This document shows, piece after piece, positions 1-14,146 of a stretch of 64,000 nt of DNA. The translations under genes and the position numbers were made by a program. A model generated the notes under the pieces. It ran no database searches and was not told where the DNA came from. It saw only the letters and a list, made by a program, of their open reading frames with translations. The stretch is from Athripsodes cinereus (lineage: Eukaryota > Arthropoda > Insecta > Trichoptera > Leptoceridae). Each line of letters begins with the position of its first letter. Position 1 is the stretch's first letter. The DNA lies in NCBI GenBank assembly GCA_947579605.1, contig OX388322.1, forward strand, positions 3,658,001 through 3,722,000, written 5' to 3'.

Positions 1-3000
1 CCCCGAAATAAAAAATTATACAACAATAATCATCATAAAATAATCTGAGAATAGTGAAATTTGTGTGTATATAATTACGGACACTAATGTCATTTCAAAT
101 AATAATCCAAAGAAACACTTCATGCGGTCGCAATTTGACAGGTAGTAAGACATTATTAAGGGACCATAGATAGATACATACATGCGCATTGTTCTTAAGG
201 TAAATTTAAATGGCACAATTCGATATAGGTGTGTGAATCATAACCTATTTTATCCTTCTATCTACGTACTTTCATCAATTTATAAACGATCCCAAGTTCT
301 GATAGAGCAGAAACATACTCCTAAACATCTCTGAAGTTAATCGTACAGCAATTGAAGATGTAAAAATATAACTCTTTGTGCACTTTCACGTTTGGGGAAA
401 ATGACAATTTTCTCAACTAAATGTCCCATTCGCGATACTTTAAATATTACTTATATTAGCAAACAAGATGATGAAAACAGTGCTCAATTATTGTACGCCA
501 GGCCATGTCAAACACTTCCTAACACGTAACGAATTCGAAATCAACTGTGTTTACGTTAATTATTTTAGAATTGAGCGAGGCAACATTATTTCATCACAAT
601 GTAACTGTTAACTAGACCATACAGACATGATGATGATGATGTGTAGATAATACTATTACAAACATGACTCACCAGCCCACCATTCTCCAAATAATTGTTT
701 AACACTCTTATCGAAGATGGCATGAGAAACTAAACAGAGTGATAAGTCTATACAATTATTGGGTACTTGCTGATGGCCCTAATACCATTATCGTGAGGGA
801 AACATTAAACAATGGTCGGTCGGTGAACAACAGCTCGAAATAATCTCGTTCACGGGTTTTAAAACACAAAAAAGGCACAACGATTAAATCTAAAATCAGA
901 GGCGCGAAAAAATTGAAACACGGCGATGCGTAACAAATGAAGAGATTTAGAGTGATGCTGGAAGGGAACGGACGACGAAATCCGTGAGCCGGATGATAGA
1001 TTTAATAAAAAAAAACATTACATCAATTAATAAATCGTCAACGCAAATTGGAAAATAAATCAACGAGGTTTTTTTATAATTGTTTTTTTTTTCTATTGGG
1101 TTCAAAGAACAGACGATCGAGGAACAAAAACGTAAAAAAAGAAAGTAAACCGAATCGACATAACAAAAAACTGATATAATAATACCTCCAGAAAATATGA
1201 AAGTAGTTAAAGGCGTAATCGGAACTCAAATATAAATGATTGCAGCAACAAATTATATTGCTCTGATGGATATCGTAAAAAGTTTCCACGGCGCGGTAAA
1301 TAATAGACACTACAGTATACCGCAACGTAATGTATGATTTTACTGTTCGACGACTGTCAATGAAAGCATTGTGTATTAATAAAAACTTTCATATTTTGTA
1401 AATGGTAATAATGGGTCAATTATACGATAGTAAAACAATACAGTAAATACAACCGTTCATGATCCCGTATGCATAAATCGATGCCCAACTAGATACCATT
1501 GCTCAATTTATAGATTACATTCTTGGCGACCCGAAGTTGCTGGTTGGGTTAAACGAGTGAATGGGTATCGAAATCCCCAGACTTTCGCGATATTCGGGTG
1601 GTCAGTGGGTCTCCTTCAATCCTGATTGGGTCTTTAAACTCTTAAACATCTCAAGTTTAAAGATGAGACAAACAAAGACTACGTAATAATGTTCTTTAAT
1701 CTTATGTACTTAATCTTTAATAGCAAATATTTGGGCTATGTAACTTTTAAGTCTGTACGGGATATAAGAATTTAAGATGGAAGATTGTTGATCATTACAG
1801 GAGAGATTTAAGTGTACTCTGCATTGATAAGTTGGGACGGTCAGATACAATACAAAAACAAGAATGAACAGAAAAACTGGTCTGTACAAAGGTGAAAAAG
1901 CAGCACTCATAGAGTGATACCTACTTCGAACATCTTGGATGACCCTAGGTAATAAAGATAACAGTAAAATAAATGAAAAAAATACCGCGTGGAATTTAAT
2001 CCTAAACAATAATTTGTGTGTAAACAGAATAGAAAACGGTACAAATCGATTAAAATCCAATTCGTGAAAGATTATAAGACGATAAAGCGAATGATTTCTC
2101 TGTTCAAATAGTAGTAGACGAAATATTCTTGAGAAACAGAAGTAGGTGTAACTAAGGGACATTTACTTGTGGTAATAGTATGGTATGGAAATTATACAAT
2201 GACGAAGAAATAGGAAAAAATGTATCGATTATCAATTTATCAAATAACTGGTTGTCAACTTGTACATAGTCATCATTAAGTTTTATGAAGAATCACTCAC
2301 TGTATATTATTATATTCACGACAGTTCGTGAGTCCGTTCCTTTGTGTGATTAATATTTATCTACTCAAAATTGGAAAAAAAAAACCGTTTACAGTTTCAC
2401 TGAACCTTAGACTTTGTTCTATACTGGATGGAAATACATAATAACCCACGAGAGTCAATACGGATAATATGAAGATAATCCTCAGTAAACAATAATATTA
2501 GTGTAATTTTCAATTTTATCACGCCAATTCATTATCCTTGCTTTTCACCAACAATTTGCGTTACATAGTCTCGAAATATATGTTCATAAATTCATATTCA
2601 GAGTTAATAATAAACGTGGATCAAAGAAGAGAAGTGTCAACCCCCAATCGAAGAATAAATCAAATTTATTTTGTAATCTGATCAGTGGTTGATAACTTGC
2701 TTAAATTGATCAAGTTTATTTATTTATTACATAGACACACACAGTAGGTTGACAAAACACATATGAAAAATAAAAAGAGAGAGAATAATGTTGATCTGAT
2801 CAGGCCAACCCACCAATTAGGCGTGTCTACAGCATACATATTAAAGTATAAACCATATTGTATCGATAAGACAAATGTGATTTGAGAAAAATACCTTTGT
2901 GAGAAATTGAGAACTATGTGGTTGGTTAACTACATGGATCAAAATCTCAAGAATTGAATGTTGAGTAAAATAAATCGGCATGGATGTATGTGGAGGAAGC

Positions 3001-6000
3001 ATTATGGCATTCCGTTCTCTACACTTGGGATAAGGCGTGAGGGCATAGCATAGTAGTAAAAATACCTACAAGGCAGAACACAGCAAATAGAGAGGTTCGA
3101 TATGACATTGAAAAGTTCATGGTAGGTTGTATCAACTATATTGTCTAGCCAATTAAGCCGACTCTTTAATAATGCATCAGAATATAATTTGAAAGAATGC
3201 CCATAACAATAATATCTACATGTTTAGCTATAATGTGAGCACACACACACACTCGGGTGGTATTGTGTGTTGTTTGGTCTATAAACAGCTGTTTGATTAT
3301 TTACCTGTTCTGGCCAGCTGTCGTGTTAGGCACAATACACATTCATAAAGGTATACAAGTACAAACTAAAAATATATTAAAACTCATACTTATTATACTG
3401 AAGTTTGACACGCAAACACACTTATCGACTAAGAATTTGTGTATTTATTTCGAAAAGGGGGAAATAAAAACACATCAAATATCTAACAACGCTAAACAAA
3501 TGACTTCACACCAAACAAACTAAAGCGATTTGATGATGATTTATATTAAAACAAACAAGCAAAACAAAATTTATAATAATAATATTATGTACCGACATGC
3601 CTACGATTATTACTCACTCGGTCACACACAAGTTCGAGGAGAGAATGATATCTGGTGTGAGAATAATATTTTCACAGTGAGACGTCAAATATGAAAAGGA
3701 AAAATTAGGAGAAACGATGACGCAAAACATTATGTGTGACATACAATACTAGTGCACCGAACGGAATCTTCACATTATCAAGAAAACGGTCAATGATCTG
3801 AACAGCTTGTAAAACATAATATCAAAACAAGACTTCGAACTGCACTCAATGTAATATAATATTATCTAGAACAGAATAGCGTAACTGTGAAGGTCGATAT
3901 AACAACAGCCAAGGCAAAAACTAAGGCAAAAATAGAAGAAAAAAACCGGCACGATGCTAATATTATCATACAAAACCTGTCTACAACAGCAAAAATAAAA
4001 AGCACGTGATCGGAGAACGAAATTAATACATGAATGTGCAACACGTCCCAAGCAAATGATTCCTGGTGATATAACACTTTGTATAAAATTCACGCAACAC
4101 AGACCTCTGACGAAGCTACGTAGTCCCATAAACGCACAATATTTCGTGGTTTTCCGCGGGAAGTATTACTTCAACATAATAATATAATTAATATAATATG
4201 CAATGCAACGTGTAATAAAATGCGACCGTCACCGCTAACGGAGAGCACTAAACTGTTGGTTCTAGTGCGGGGTGGGGGCCTCGCCGTAACCGTGAGTCAT
4301 CATCCATCCAGCTAGCATAAAGTCACGGTGATCAACGAAGCGGCAAGGCTCTTCTCTTCCACGACTGAACAACGATCAACTACAACCGACACCATCGAGT
4401 ACTCTACTACAGGTGTTACCCAATCACCTTTAGAGATCTGAAGGAACCAACAACGATCAACAGTACGCGAATAAAACCACCAACTATCGAGATAATAATA
4501 AAATAAAATGTGCATGCATAATTTTATTGTAATAAGCTAGACAGTGAGTAGTACTAGGCAAGGACTGTGATATACCTCTGTATTTCTACTGAGCGGGTTG
4601 GCATTATACTTGAAAATTTATATTTACAAATTTGTTGTGCATTTATTGTGGTCGTGTGGTTGAGACCAAAGCTAATAATTCTATTATTATCATACGGGAG
4701 ACGTGGTTACACTGGAAAAAGGAAACAAAATGAAATAAATAAACATCAATCGTAACAATAATCCACACAAGACCATTGTAACGAAGATATTATTTCACTA
4801 TTACACGGAACACCCGCATTATAGATGAATATTATGTATTTACTTCTTCTTAGCCTTGGCAAAATTTAACAAACTAATCATCAGCTAGCAACATAGCGTA
4901 CGTGGCCAAGAGAAGCGGTTGTCCGCTTGGATGAATCTTCTCTCATAAACTAACAAATGCGGCAATACAACAGTAAATAACATATAAATCCATCAATCAT
5001 ACACTAATTATAATATTATGGGCATAATGAAACGAAAATATAGTCAAACAAATATGAATAAAATGAATCGTAGAAGAAAAGCAATGAAGTATAAAGGTTT
5101 CTACAAAAACAAAACTTTTAAGGTAATAAAACATAATATTATCATTAAAATAAAAGATCCTAAATTCAATATCGCCTTTAACGCTTTATTTAAGGAAAAT
5201 TGTCAATTTACATTAAACAGACAGATATGGGCATCGGCAATTTTCTGAGAATCAAATGGATAAGATTACGTCTGTTACGGTGATAATGCCAATATAATAT
5301 TGTGTAGTATGATGGCAGTACGAATTATAAAGGAGTTACTCAATGAATCAAGTGGTCGTAGTAGAGTAATGAAATCACCTTCACGTTATACAGTATTATG
5401 CATATAGGCATGATATAGTAGAGCCATGAGCCGTACGTAATAGAATTTCAGAGGCTCCAAGGAGCGTGGGTGGGACTAATGTATGCAAGTCAGTCAGATT
5501 ACATACTAGTGGTGGATAAAATAATGATACTATTTTATAATAATATATGGCTACAGCCGAAACTATTAGAGAGATTATTTAACCGTGATATTATTACACA
5601 AATAAAGCGATGATTTACGAGACAACATAAATATTGTATGAATAGCCAAAATACGCAGCTAAGACCTGTAATTAAAACTCAACAAGACTAATACCAGATT
5701 TTTTTCACAACGTTTCACTATTTGACGGTCGAAAGAAAACTAATATATACTTGAAAGTTTCGTTGTTTAATGGATTTTATGTCGGTTGTTGCTGTAATGG
5801 TCCGTGAGATGATGTTCCAGTGGAAATGGCCGTCACGTTTAACATGCGTGCGAATAAAAATACATAATGTGAAGGGATATTATGATTCTCTCGTTGGTCA
5901 AACCGGTCTTGGACTCATTAGGACATACGCCGGGGTGTGGTGATGTGTGGTTGGTAAAATTACTTACAAATCTCCATATCGTGTCCACAAGATATTACAT

Positions 6001-8358
6001 ATAATATGTTTACAACACTTTAATGCGTGGATGATATCACCAAGGCTTAGACAGATCGCAAAGAACAGGTTCCCCAAGCATGTAAGAAGCAGAATGTGGT
6101 CGGAGTTTCGCAACTTGACAGCCTGAATGACGCCTGCGTTGCGATTTATTAGTTTATTTTTTCTTTCATAACGATGATTCATTGAAAATATGAAAATAAC
6201 TATGATATAAGAACATAAATAAACACATTATCAAGATTCAGATTAAACGATAAGATATGTGCGGGGACCTTGGCCGAATCAGAAGTCAGTTCCACACAGT
6301 GAAGGAATACTATTGAATAAAAAGTATTTTTGATATGTCGATACCCGAAGTGAATTTATTGTTCTCACCTACACGAGAGTACAAGGAGGGCAAGTTGTAC
6401 GCCTCGCCGCAAGGCTTTTTAAATAATACTTATTAAATTAACTTCTCACTTTTCATTTCGTTTGCAATAATAAATAGTAAAGTGGAAAATTTAGTACATT
6501 CCATATCGAACGTGTATACATAAAAGGTTAAGGTTGATGTTTAATAAAAAAGATGTCATCACGAAAGGAAGGTTAGACAGGTCAAATAAAATAACAAGAT
6601 TACATCGCAGAAGGCGGTACTACATGAAAAAAAAACCATTACAAAACACTTAGATGTATCTGTTCGCCAAACAAGAAACACCTTAATAATTATTATTCTG
6701 ACATTTCAATCCGTCAATTCGCTGTCTAATGAAGAGCCATTAACCGCAGAGAAGAGTTCTTCAACATTTTGTAAGAACAATTAAGCATCTATAGTTAAAT
6801 GAAACTACCTACTTCATTATAAATAAGACACGGTCCTTGAAATGACGAGTAAATGTTTATATAATAAATTATTATGTTGAGCTATATACTGTTTCAATCG
6901 ATGAAAGAAAAACTAATTGTATAAACTTTGTTGGACATATACTTGTATTTACACGGCATTGAATCATTGTACAATAATAGTAATTTATTGCCTACTAATG
7001 AACAGCGGGTAACCAGTCGATAATGATAAGTTATAATCAATTAGAAAACAAGGCGGTCATTATACCAAGTTTGTAATAATAAGAATACGCTAATAATAAT
7101 AATAATAAAATTACGATTTACATTAAATCATAATGTAAAATAAAAATCGAACATAATTTTGCGAACACATGCAACATCTAACACAGAATCGGTGTTAGTA
7201 GTGACACAATGGAAGCAATACATACACACATGAGCGCACGGGCGGGAGATAGGTTGTAACAGTAGGCTTTTAAACTCCGCGCGGCCTTGGTATAAAATTT
7301 GCAATACGAAATGCCGGCCAGGGAGTATGTCGATGACTCGACGCGATATTACAATAATAATATAATATATAATGTTATACAAGAGTGTTCTGTTGTAGGT
7401 AATCTTGTAGGACAACAGCTTTTCTGGTGGATGAATGCGAGGCAGATTAGTAGTAGTACTGTGAAGTAATAGGTAACAATAATATTTAGTAGCGGTGGTT
7501 TGTGTGGGCGACGCGGACATATCCATAAACGAATGCAAAGCAATTAATACAGACCAGCATGCGATTATCGATATAAGACATAATATTGTAATATAGAATT
7601 ATCATTATCCTCCACTAAACTCAGAATAATCGTGTCAAATTTGTGGAACCTTGCTCTAAAAATATATATTATCATCAAGGTGAATACATTTAAAGAAGAA
7701 TTTATGCAAATGTATTTATTAAACGAATGAAATGCTGCATTGCAAATTAGTTTACAAATTATTATGAAAACGGTTCACGACGAAATCTTCCTAACAGCTT
7801 GTAATGAATTCCTTGGAGTTGCCTCTTTCATGTGACATACAAAACGTAGTTAGACGTAACAATAGAGGAAAATTATTATAACAATCCGAAAGCGAGAGTT
7901 GAGAACGAAATAGCGTTGTTGATAGAGTTGATCAACATCATTAAAGTCTTTATAATTGTTAGAACAAGTAAGATCATAAAATCAGAAGGCGTTCATTGAG
8001 AACAAGAGAGGATTGAATCAAATTAAATATGAAACCGGTTATCAATTATAGGTATATGATTGTCGCGCCGATGACGGTCAGGTAATGTACGACATAAACA
8101 ATATTGATTGCCTAACGCCACCATCCTTTGTCGACGGATATTTGGACATTCCTCGGCGATTGGGTAATTCTTTGCTCTGTGCAAAATGATGTAAACAGTG
8201 GAAAGTAAAAATATATAAATATACAAATATTTAACGATGTATTAACAAAAAGCAAATAAGCAATGTAGGTAAAATAAAGAGAAAATAAACGGGCTCATCG
8301 TCATGATAGTATAACACAGGTACAATATATGGTGACATTAATTAATTAAACACCTGTA
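1..8358. other. Long AT-rich region without a recognisable gene
   Basis: I see no supported gene or clear transposon end here. Open frames are short, use AT-driven codons and match no family I recognise. It contains a (GAT)n run near 630-645, an (AC)n run near 3241-3253, an (AAT)n run near 7091-7108, and a more GC-rich patch near 4230-4450. An open frame of about 70 codons on the plus strand near 5945-6126 is reported as a weak finding. Likely intergenic or intronic. Confidence 0.5.
4230..4455. other. GC-richer patch, function unknown
   Basis: This patch is clearly less AT-rich than its surroundings and contains a run of G (GGGGTGGGGGCC near 4269-4280) and two copies of the word ACAACGATCAAC (near 4370 and 4450). 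No reading frame resembles a known protein. It could be a 5' untranslated region, a promoter-proximal sequence or an old repeat. Nothing decides between these. Confidence 0.2.
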
Positions 8359-8542
8359 TTTTTTTTTTTTTTAAAAAAGATATATCTGGGTTTTTGTTAT
8401 AAACCCAAATACAACCTTATACACCTTTCACAGTAAGCTAAAAGCTTGTGTCGTGAAAGGGGAGTTTGCCGGCACCTGGGATCGAACCCCGGACCCCTTG
8501 TTCACAAGGCCGAGACTCTACCTCCAGGCTACCGACGAACTC
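8359..8542 (-). mobile_element. tRNA-derived SINE, family 1, near full-length copy
   Basis: Read on the minus strand, the element starts GAGTTCGTCGGTAGCCTGG. It has a tRNA-like head with an A-box-like segment (TAGCCTGGAGGTAGAG) and a good B box (GGTTCGATCCC), the two internal RNA polymerase III promoter parts. A body follows (CTCCCCTTTCACGACAC, then AAGCTTTTAGCTTACTG), ending near CCCAGATATATC and an A-rich tail seen here as poly-T at 8359-8372. The same unit recurs at 13968, 34007 and 46498 and, truncated, at 48132, which defines a family. I could not find a convincing target-site duplication. The SINE class is clear from the B box plus A tail; the family name is unknown to me. Confidence 0.85.
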
Positions 8543-10137
8543 GACGAACGACGAACGTATTAAAATGAATATGAAATTTATAAAGAATTTAAAAAACGAA
8601 TTGAACAAAACATTGTTTATTCTTCACACTGACAATTAGAAAACTCAAGATTTTGATGATAACAAGCTAATTTGACGAAAGAACTCGAGTTTTAAAATAA
8701 TTCATGTGAAAACAGTGTAGTTGTTTAACGCATTTTCAAAAATAACTTAAATATGTTTTATCACGATGTAAGCACACAAACCACTGACCAATTAAATTTA
8801 TTGACAATATTCTAAGATGCGGAAGTTCTAGACAAAAAAGTAATAAAATATTTCGTACGTGTACTACCGATATAAAAATATGCAGTTGAAAAACGAACGC
8901 TCTTGAAGTGAGCAACCTTTGAGCGATGAAATAAAAACTCAACACCTAATCGGAGGATGAATCACAGATATACATACATTATATAAATTATATTACAAGG
9001 AAGGTCAGCAGCGGTGGATGATTTAGTAGTTTTATGAGCAACACAGAAACCATCGACAATTCAGGAGAGGAAGTCTGAGTGAGTGAGTGTCATATACGTT
9101 CCACTATATCACTGAACCGAATCTAGTCCACAACAACACTCACTGTCACAATCGTTTTGTTAGCATCATTCATTGTGTACTTTAATATAACAAAAGTAAT
9201 GTTTTATAAAACAACCGTACAGTAATAATAACAATCTGTAACATTATTGTACATAATTTGAGGCATTTTCGCTGCTGTTGCCAAGCACAAAACTAGAGTC
9301 TTAACTTAACGCATGGATTGGTGCAACGTTATGATAATACAACAGAACTGAGTGACTCACAGACACAGAGATCATGGGCATACTGTAATCACCGCACTAA
9401 TCTGGCAAAATAAAACAAAAAGTGGGAACATTCGTGAAACAAAAACGAATCACGAGACCTGATACTGCACACCTCAATATAAACAATATAATAAATAATA
9501 TGACGCACTCATTTGTTTATTACAACAACGACAAGTTCACATATATTATTTGTACGTTAAAGCTGATAAACACGGTAGTGGTGCGCCTCCCTGATAACCT
9601 CAGATGACCCAAAACTAATAATAGGCACCTATGTTTGCTTCTTTAGCGAACGCCACCGTTGAAGAACGTCATCTTGTCATAATAATAAAAATATGTTATC
9701 ACTATTTGATATAAGTTTTCCATCAAGAGACATAATAATATGCAAACTGCAGACATGGGTACGGTGTGATATATAAGCCGTTAGTCAAACACGACTTGAT
9801 AAGGTGGATTGAAATGAAGCGGTCTACAATAGAAACACAATCAGAGCACAATATAATAATAAATTATATACCTATTATAAATATATCACGTGTAGTAGTA
9901 ATAGTAGTAGGTATATTTACACATCGTGAGAATGTCACGTTAGTTAACGATATGCATGGAAAACTAAAAGAAACTAATCAATTATTAATACAAGTCAGTT
10001 TAATCTCAATACTGGAAAATAACGCAAACTGTACAAAAATGACACGCACAGAATAGCTAGCAATATTAATAATAACAACAAAATGAGAAAATATAGAGTT
10101 TTTCGAAACAAACACAAAGAATAGGACAACATTGTAA
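8543..10137. other. No recognisable gene
   Basis: AT-rich sequence with only short open frames of no recognisable family. A short tandem GACGAAC motif at 8542-8556 abuts the SINE 5' end. Confidence 0.45.
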
Positions 10138-10610
10138 AGGGTCGTTCACATACGTTCACTTTCAGTGATCACTCCGGATGATCCTCCAAGATGAACAAGT
10201 GTGAACACGCGTTTCATCAATAGTGATCACTAGCGATGACGGAGGAAAGAGATTACCACTCGTCATAATTTTGATGAAAGGTCCTTTCACTGAAACGACC
10301 ATAAACAAGTTTCATCTTATTATTTGTTTTATTCTCTATGAATTTGTATTGAATGTCAGAATCATGTACAAAATTATTATGCAGTCGAGAGCTATATTAA
10401 TTTATTTTAAGTGTTATTTTTCATTTTTGAATTTGTTTGATTATTTTTATACGAAAATACGTCAAACTACATACAACATGAGTGAGAAAGTAGACATGGC
10501 AGTGAAAGCATAGGATGAACAAATGTGAACAGACGTGTTCACTTTCGATGAACAGGTTTGACCCTGACACTCTGGATGATCATCCAAAGTGAAGCAATGT
10601 GAATGCTACT
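10138..10610. mobile_element. Non-autonomous DNA transposon (MITE), PIF/Harbinger-like
   Basis: The ends are imperfect terminal inverted repeats. The left begins AGGGTCGTTCACATACG and the right, reverse complemented, begins AGTAGCATTCACATTGC; both continue with TTCACTTT and later GGATGATC. TAA flanks the element on both sides (10135-10137 and 10611-10613), fitting the 3-bp TWA-type target duplication of PIF/Harbinger elements. No transposase is present; the AT-rich interior is just open for 96 codons in one frame without recognisable motifs. Superfamily assignment rests on the 3-bp duplication and is tentative. Confidence 0.6.
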
Positions 10611-10613
10611 TAA

Positions 10614-11292
10614 GAGAATAAGTTGGAGGACACGAAAATAAAATAATATTGTTTAGATACCTACAATAAATTTCAAAGCGCGTCGTCTGTAGAAGTTCGG
10701 ATAACTAACTATTCATTGCTCGACGATACTAGACAAACTTTTGCACGAAGCGATAACCACAAAACTAAAGAAAATAAACAACAAGTCTCGAAAAAAGATT
10801 AGACTAGGTACATACAAACAACCGTGCAGAAAAATATTAGGTAAGAAAAGATGACACTCAAGACTCGAATTGTAGAGATTTTGAGAAAAGAGAAAAACTT
10901 TATAATTTATTGCAAAACATATTTTATTATTAAATGCGGATGTTGGAACAAAACAAACTCCGAAATAACAAACAATAGGGAGCATTGCGCATAGATATAA
11001 TATGTATACATAATTTATTGATCAAACAAATCAGACGATATAAATGAAACTGGATCTGGAGCAACAATCAGAACAGACCTCCCTGCATGAAAAATCAATT
11101 CGTCGGTATCGTGGAAATGCACGATTCTTAGAATTGCATACCTACCGCAAGTCGACGTTAAAACAATAATAACAATACGAGTATAATTATATCGTGCGAA
11201 AACTGCTTCTGCAAAGGACAAAAGATATTTTCCCAGAAACGGTGCATGCAAACAAGAAAAACGTAAATATGAAAAATTATCAAAAATAATAA
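10614..11292. other. No recognisable gene
   Basis: AT-rich spacer between the Harbinger-like MITE and the LINE fragment. The open frames on the minus strand here are not family-like. Confidence 0.45.
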
Positions 11293-11694
11293 ATAAGACT
11301 TCTGTCTTTAGAAAATAGGATTCTAAGAAAAATATTGGGTCCACGACCAGGTATTGCAGAAGGAACTTGGAGGCTTAAAAGTAATGAAGAAATTCGCTCG
11401 ACATCTAAACAACCTTTCATCACAAGTGAGATCAGATCCCGAAGATTGGCATGGATTGGCCACGTCGTTAAATCCGGAGAAGAAAGGGCGACTAAAGGTA
11501 TTCTGCAGGGTATACCCGAGGGCAGGAGACCGTTAGGCAGAGCAAGACAAAGATTATTAGATAACATCAACCGAGATCTGGAGGAGCTCAATGCTAAAGA
11601 CGACTGGCAGTCCATTTCTCAGGATAGAAAGGCTTGAAGATCTATTGTTTCGGAGGCAAAGGTCCTACAAGAGCTGTTCGGCCATCGGAAGTAA
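11293..11694 (+). pseudogene. Decayed LINE reverse transcriptase C-terminal fragment
   Basis: The frame reads through a C-terminal tail typical of insect non-LTR retrotransposon polyproteins: RILRKILGP, then a W-R-x-K-S-N-E-E-I stretch, then RRLAWIGHV, then GRRPLGRARQR, then an L-N-A-K-D-D-W segment. The same architecture (R-x-N-WIGH, GRGRPR, then a final W) is seen in the LINE copies at 15.8 and 52.8 kb, but this one belongs to a different lineage. The frame is interrupted by TGA at 11635-11637, exactly where the family normally has tryptophan, and remains open for 18 more codons (RSIVSEAKVL...) to TAA at 11692. The catalytic reverse transcriptase and endonuclease domains are missing. It is a dead 5'-truncated copy; no target duplication was found. 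Confidence 0.75.
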
Positions 11695-13967
11695 GTAGTA
11701 ATAAATAAGATAACTTAATGGCAAATGCATAATACACTTTGAAATTAAGCCACCATAACTCATGCCAATTCGAGATAACAGCAACAAACTAGTTCACGAT
11801 AAGAGACTTGAAACATCAGGCGAATTGTGTAATCTGAAAACTTTTATTACTATAAAAGGAATAAGCATAGAAAATCAGAAATTGCAAATGCACACAATCT
11901 TTTACTGAGGCATTGCACGAAGGCAATGGTTCTCCGAGAATTTAATCAGTTCCATTAAATAATCAGCTATCAAGGCTGGTCGGTACGTTCATTGGTCGTG
12001 TCGAAATTTGTCACAATTTATGATGTTAACATGAATAATATGCTAATCCAATAAAACCCCATATAGAATATGATTGCGTGAAATCTTACAAATGTGAATT
12101 TTAAAAGATAAGAACCAATCGAAGAGAAACGTTCTTAATTTATGACAAAAACAAACTACAGACAAATTTCTAAGTTAGAAGAAATAACGTTTGAGTTGGA
12201 CATTTTAAATTTAGCAACAATATGCCACGCAAATTTCCTATACTGAATACAAAATTAACTGATAAAAAAGTAATAGAAGCCGAATGTAGATATGGATACA
12301 GAGCGAATTTCCATATTGTCGTTTCAATACATCGATAAGATAACTATGCACTCAAACGGTATTATGAAACAATCAATTCGTATAGGTACACATAGTTATT
12401 GTACTCGTGTATATTGTTAATCTCACAAAATACATAAGTTATGTACGGACCGTATCTCGTGCTATGATAATATCGGCTAATATTGTGATGATGTAGTTAG
12501 TATTTGCAATAAATTAATTAATCTACTACACTCAGGCTACGGTACGTTTTAATTAAAAATACCAAGATACAAATCTCATACACATAAAACGTAAAACAGA
12601 GTAGCTGTAAACGTGTAGTTATAAAACCAGAATACAAACTATTTTGGTCAAACGTTATACTTAATAGATGCGGCACTGGTAGACCTTGTAATGTCTCTAT
12701 CAACAAAAAATAAACATAATTAATTAAAAACATCAATAACCCACTAAATAACAGACACGGGGAAATCTCAAAACATAAATGATCACCTGGGCAGGTCTAA
12801 GATCTCTAACCAACGGCCATCCATCTACTCGTTAGTAACTGAATAACATTTAACTCACGTTTCCTTTACTACAAGGAACGTAATACGAAACAAAATACAA
12901 TATCTTCAAAGAACAATCGGTGGAACGTTTCATTACAAATTCTAATTGCATACTTTGAGACAGGCTTAATTTCCTGGAAAGCGAACAGACCGTGAGATTC
13001 TGAGAAAACTAGATGAAATCAAAACAGCTGTGTAATAATGCAGAGGAACAACGACTGGACCATTCACAACAGGTAAGTCGACAAAAGTAAAATCAAATGT
13101 TACATCAGAACAACATTGAATAAACTCATCCGAAAAACCTACGGACCCAAAGAATTATCGATTAAGTTTGGGAAATGTATGTCAGATAGGGTTCAGTAAT
13201 CGTATAGATGCAGTATAGTATTATCCAGGTTAGTATAACACGTAGACCACAGTATTCCATATCGGTAATTGAAACACATAATATGAGCTTACAACTTCCA
13301 ACTAGCCGAACTTCCAGAAAAGGTGGGAACATCGAGCACGTGACGACAATACAAACAACGGAACAGCACGTACACTCAAAATAATACACGTTATTGTTAT
13401 ACCTAAACCAAAAACATAACAAAAAAACAATACGAAATATTTAACAAACACCTGCGTATTATATATTATTATATCACATGACTATTCTTGAGGTAAAACT
13501 AGAATGAATTCCAAATCGACAGAACTAATAAAAACTTTACACGGTTTCACAAATTATGCACTCCACTTGTATAATTTGTTTTCGAAGCAGATGCTTTGGT
13601 CTCGCACTGTTTCACTACTTCTATAGAATAACCACCTGTTGGAAGGTAGAAAAATAATAGTATAAATTATATTATTGAAACTAATAAAATATATTTCATA
13701 TAAAATATGATTGTAAAGGCCGCTGCGCAGTCCGATGACCGTACCGCGCCGAACATCGACTAGTACTGCAGAGTTGAGAATTGAGTGACTATACCATGAT
13801 GATAATAGAGTACCTACGGTAGACTCTGCGATCGTTGGCTCGGGAACCGCTGCGAAACTACATTTCAATAGTGTTGCGGTCTCTTCATGTTATTCTTCTA
13901 TAGAATTAGGTCCAATTATTATTTCTTTCAATTATAAAATATAACTTGGAGATTATTTATATATTTC
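11695..13967. other. No recognisable gene
   Basis: About 2.3 kb of AT-rich sequence without supported genes. A somewhat GC-richer patch lies near 13715-13890 but has no family-like reading frame. Confidence 0.45.
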
Positions 13968-14146
13968 GAGTTCGTCAGTAACCTGGAGGTAGAGTCTCGG
14001 CCTTGTGAACAAGGGGTCCGGGTTTCGATCCCAAGTGCCGGCAGACTCCCCTTTCACGACACAAGCTTTTAGCTTACTGTGAAAGGTGTATAAGGTTGTA
14101 TTTGGGTTTATAACAAAAACCCAGATATATCTTTTAAAAAAAAAAA
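13968..14146 (+). mobile_element. tRNA-derived SINE, family 1, full-length but diverged
   Basis: Same unit as at 34007, in the plus orientation, from GAGTTCGTCAG to the A tail ending near 14146. The tRNA-like head carries substitutions: AACCTGGAGGTAGAG in the A-box region and GTTTCGATCCC in the B box, where the consensus has GGTTCGATCCC. This copy is therefore probably weaker as a pol III template than the 34007 copy. The body, including ACACAAGCTTTTAGC, and the 3' end CCCAGATATATC are well preserved. Confidence 0.85.

Noticed and set aside
1710..2162. 150-codon open frame on the minus strand
   Set aside because: Composition is F/L/S/I-rich, as expected from the reverse strand of AT-rich DNA. 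It has no recognisable motifs and no splice context.
7128..7538. 136-codon open frame on the minus strand, overlapped by another frame
   Set aside because: No family resemblance, with two overlapping frames of equal quality; most likely chance.
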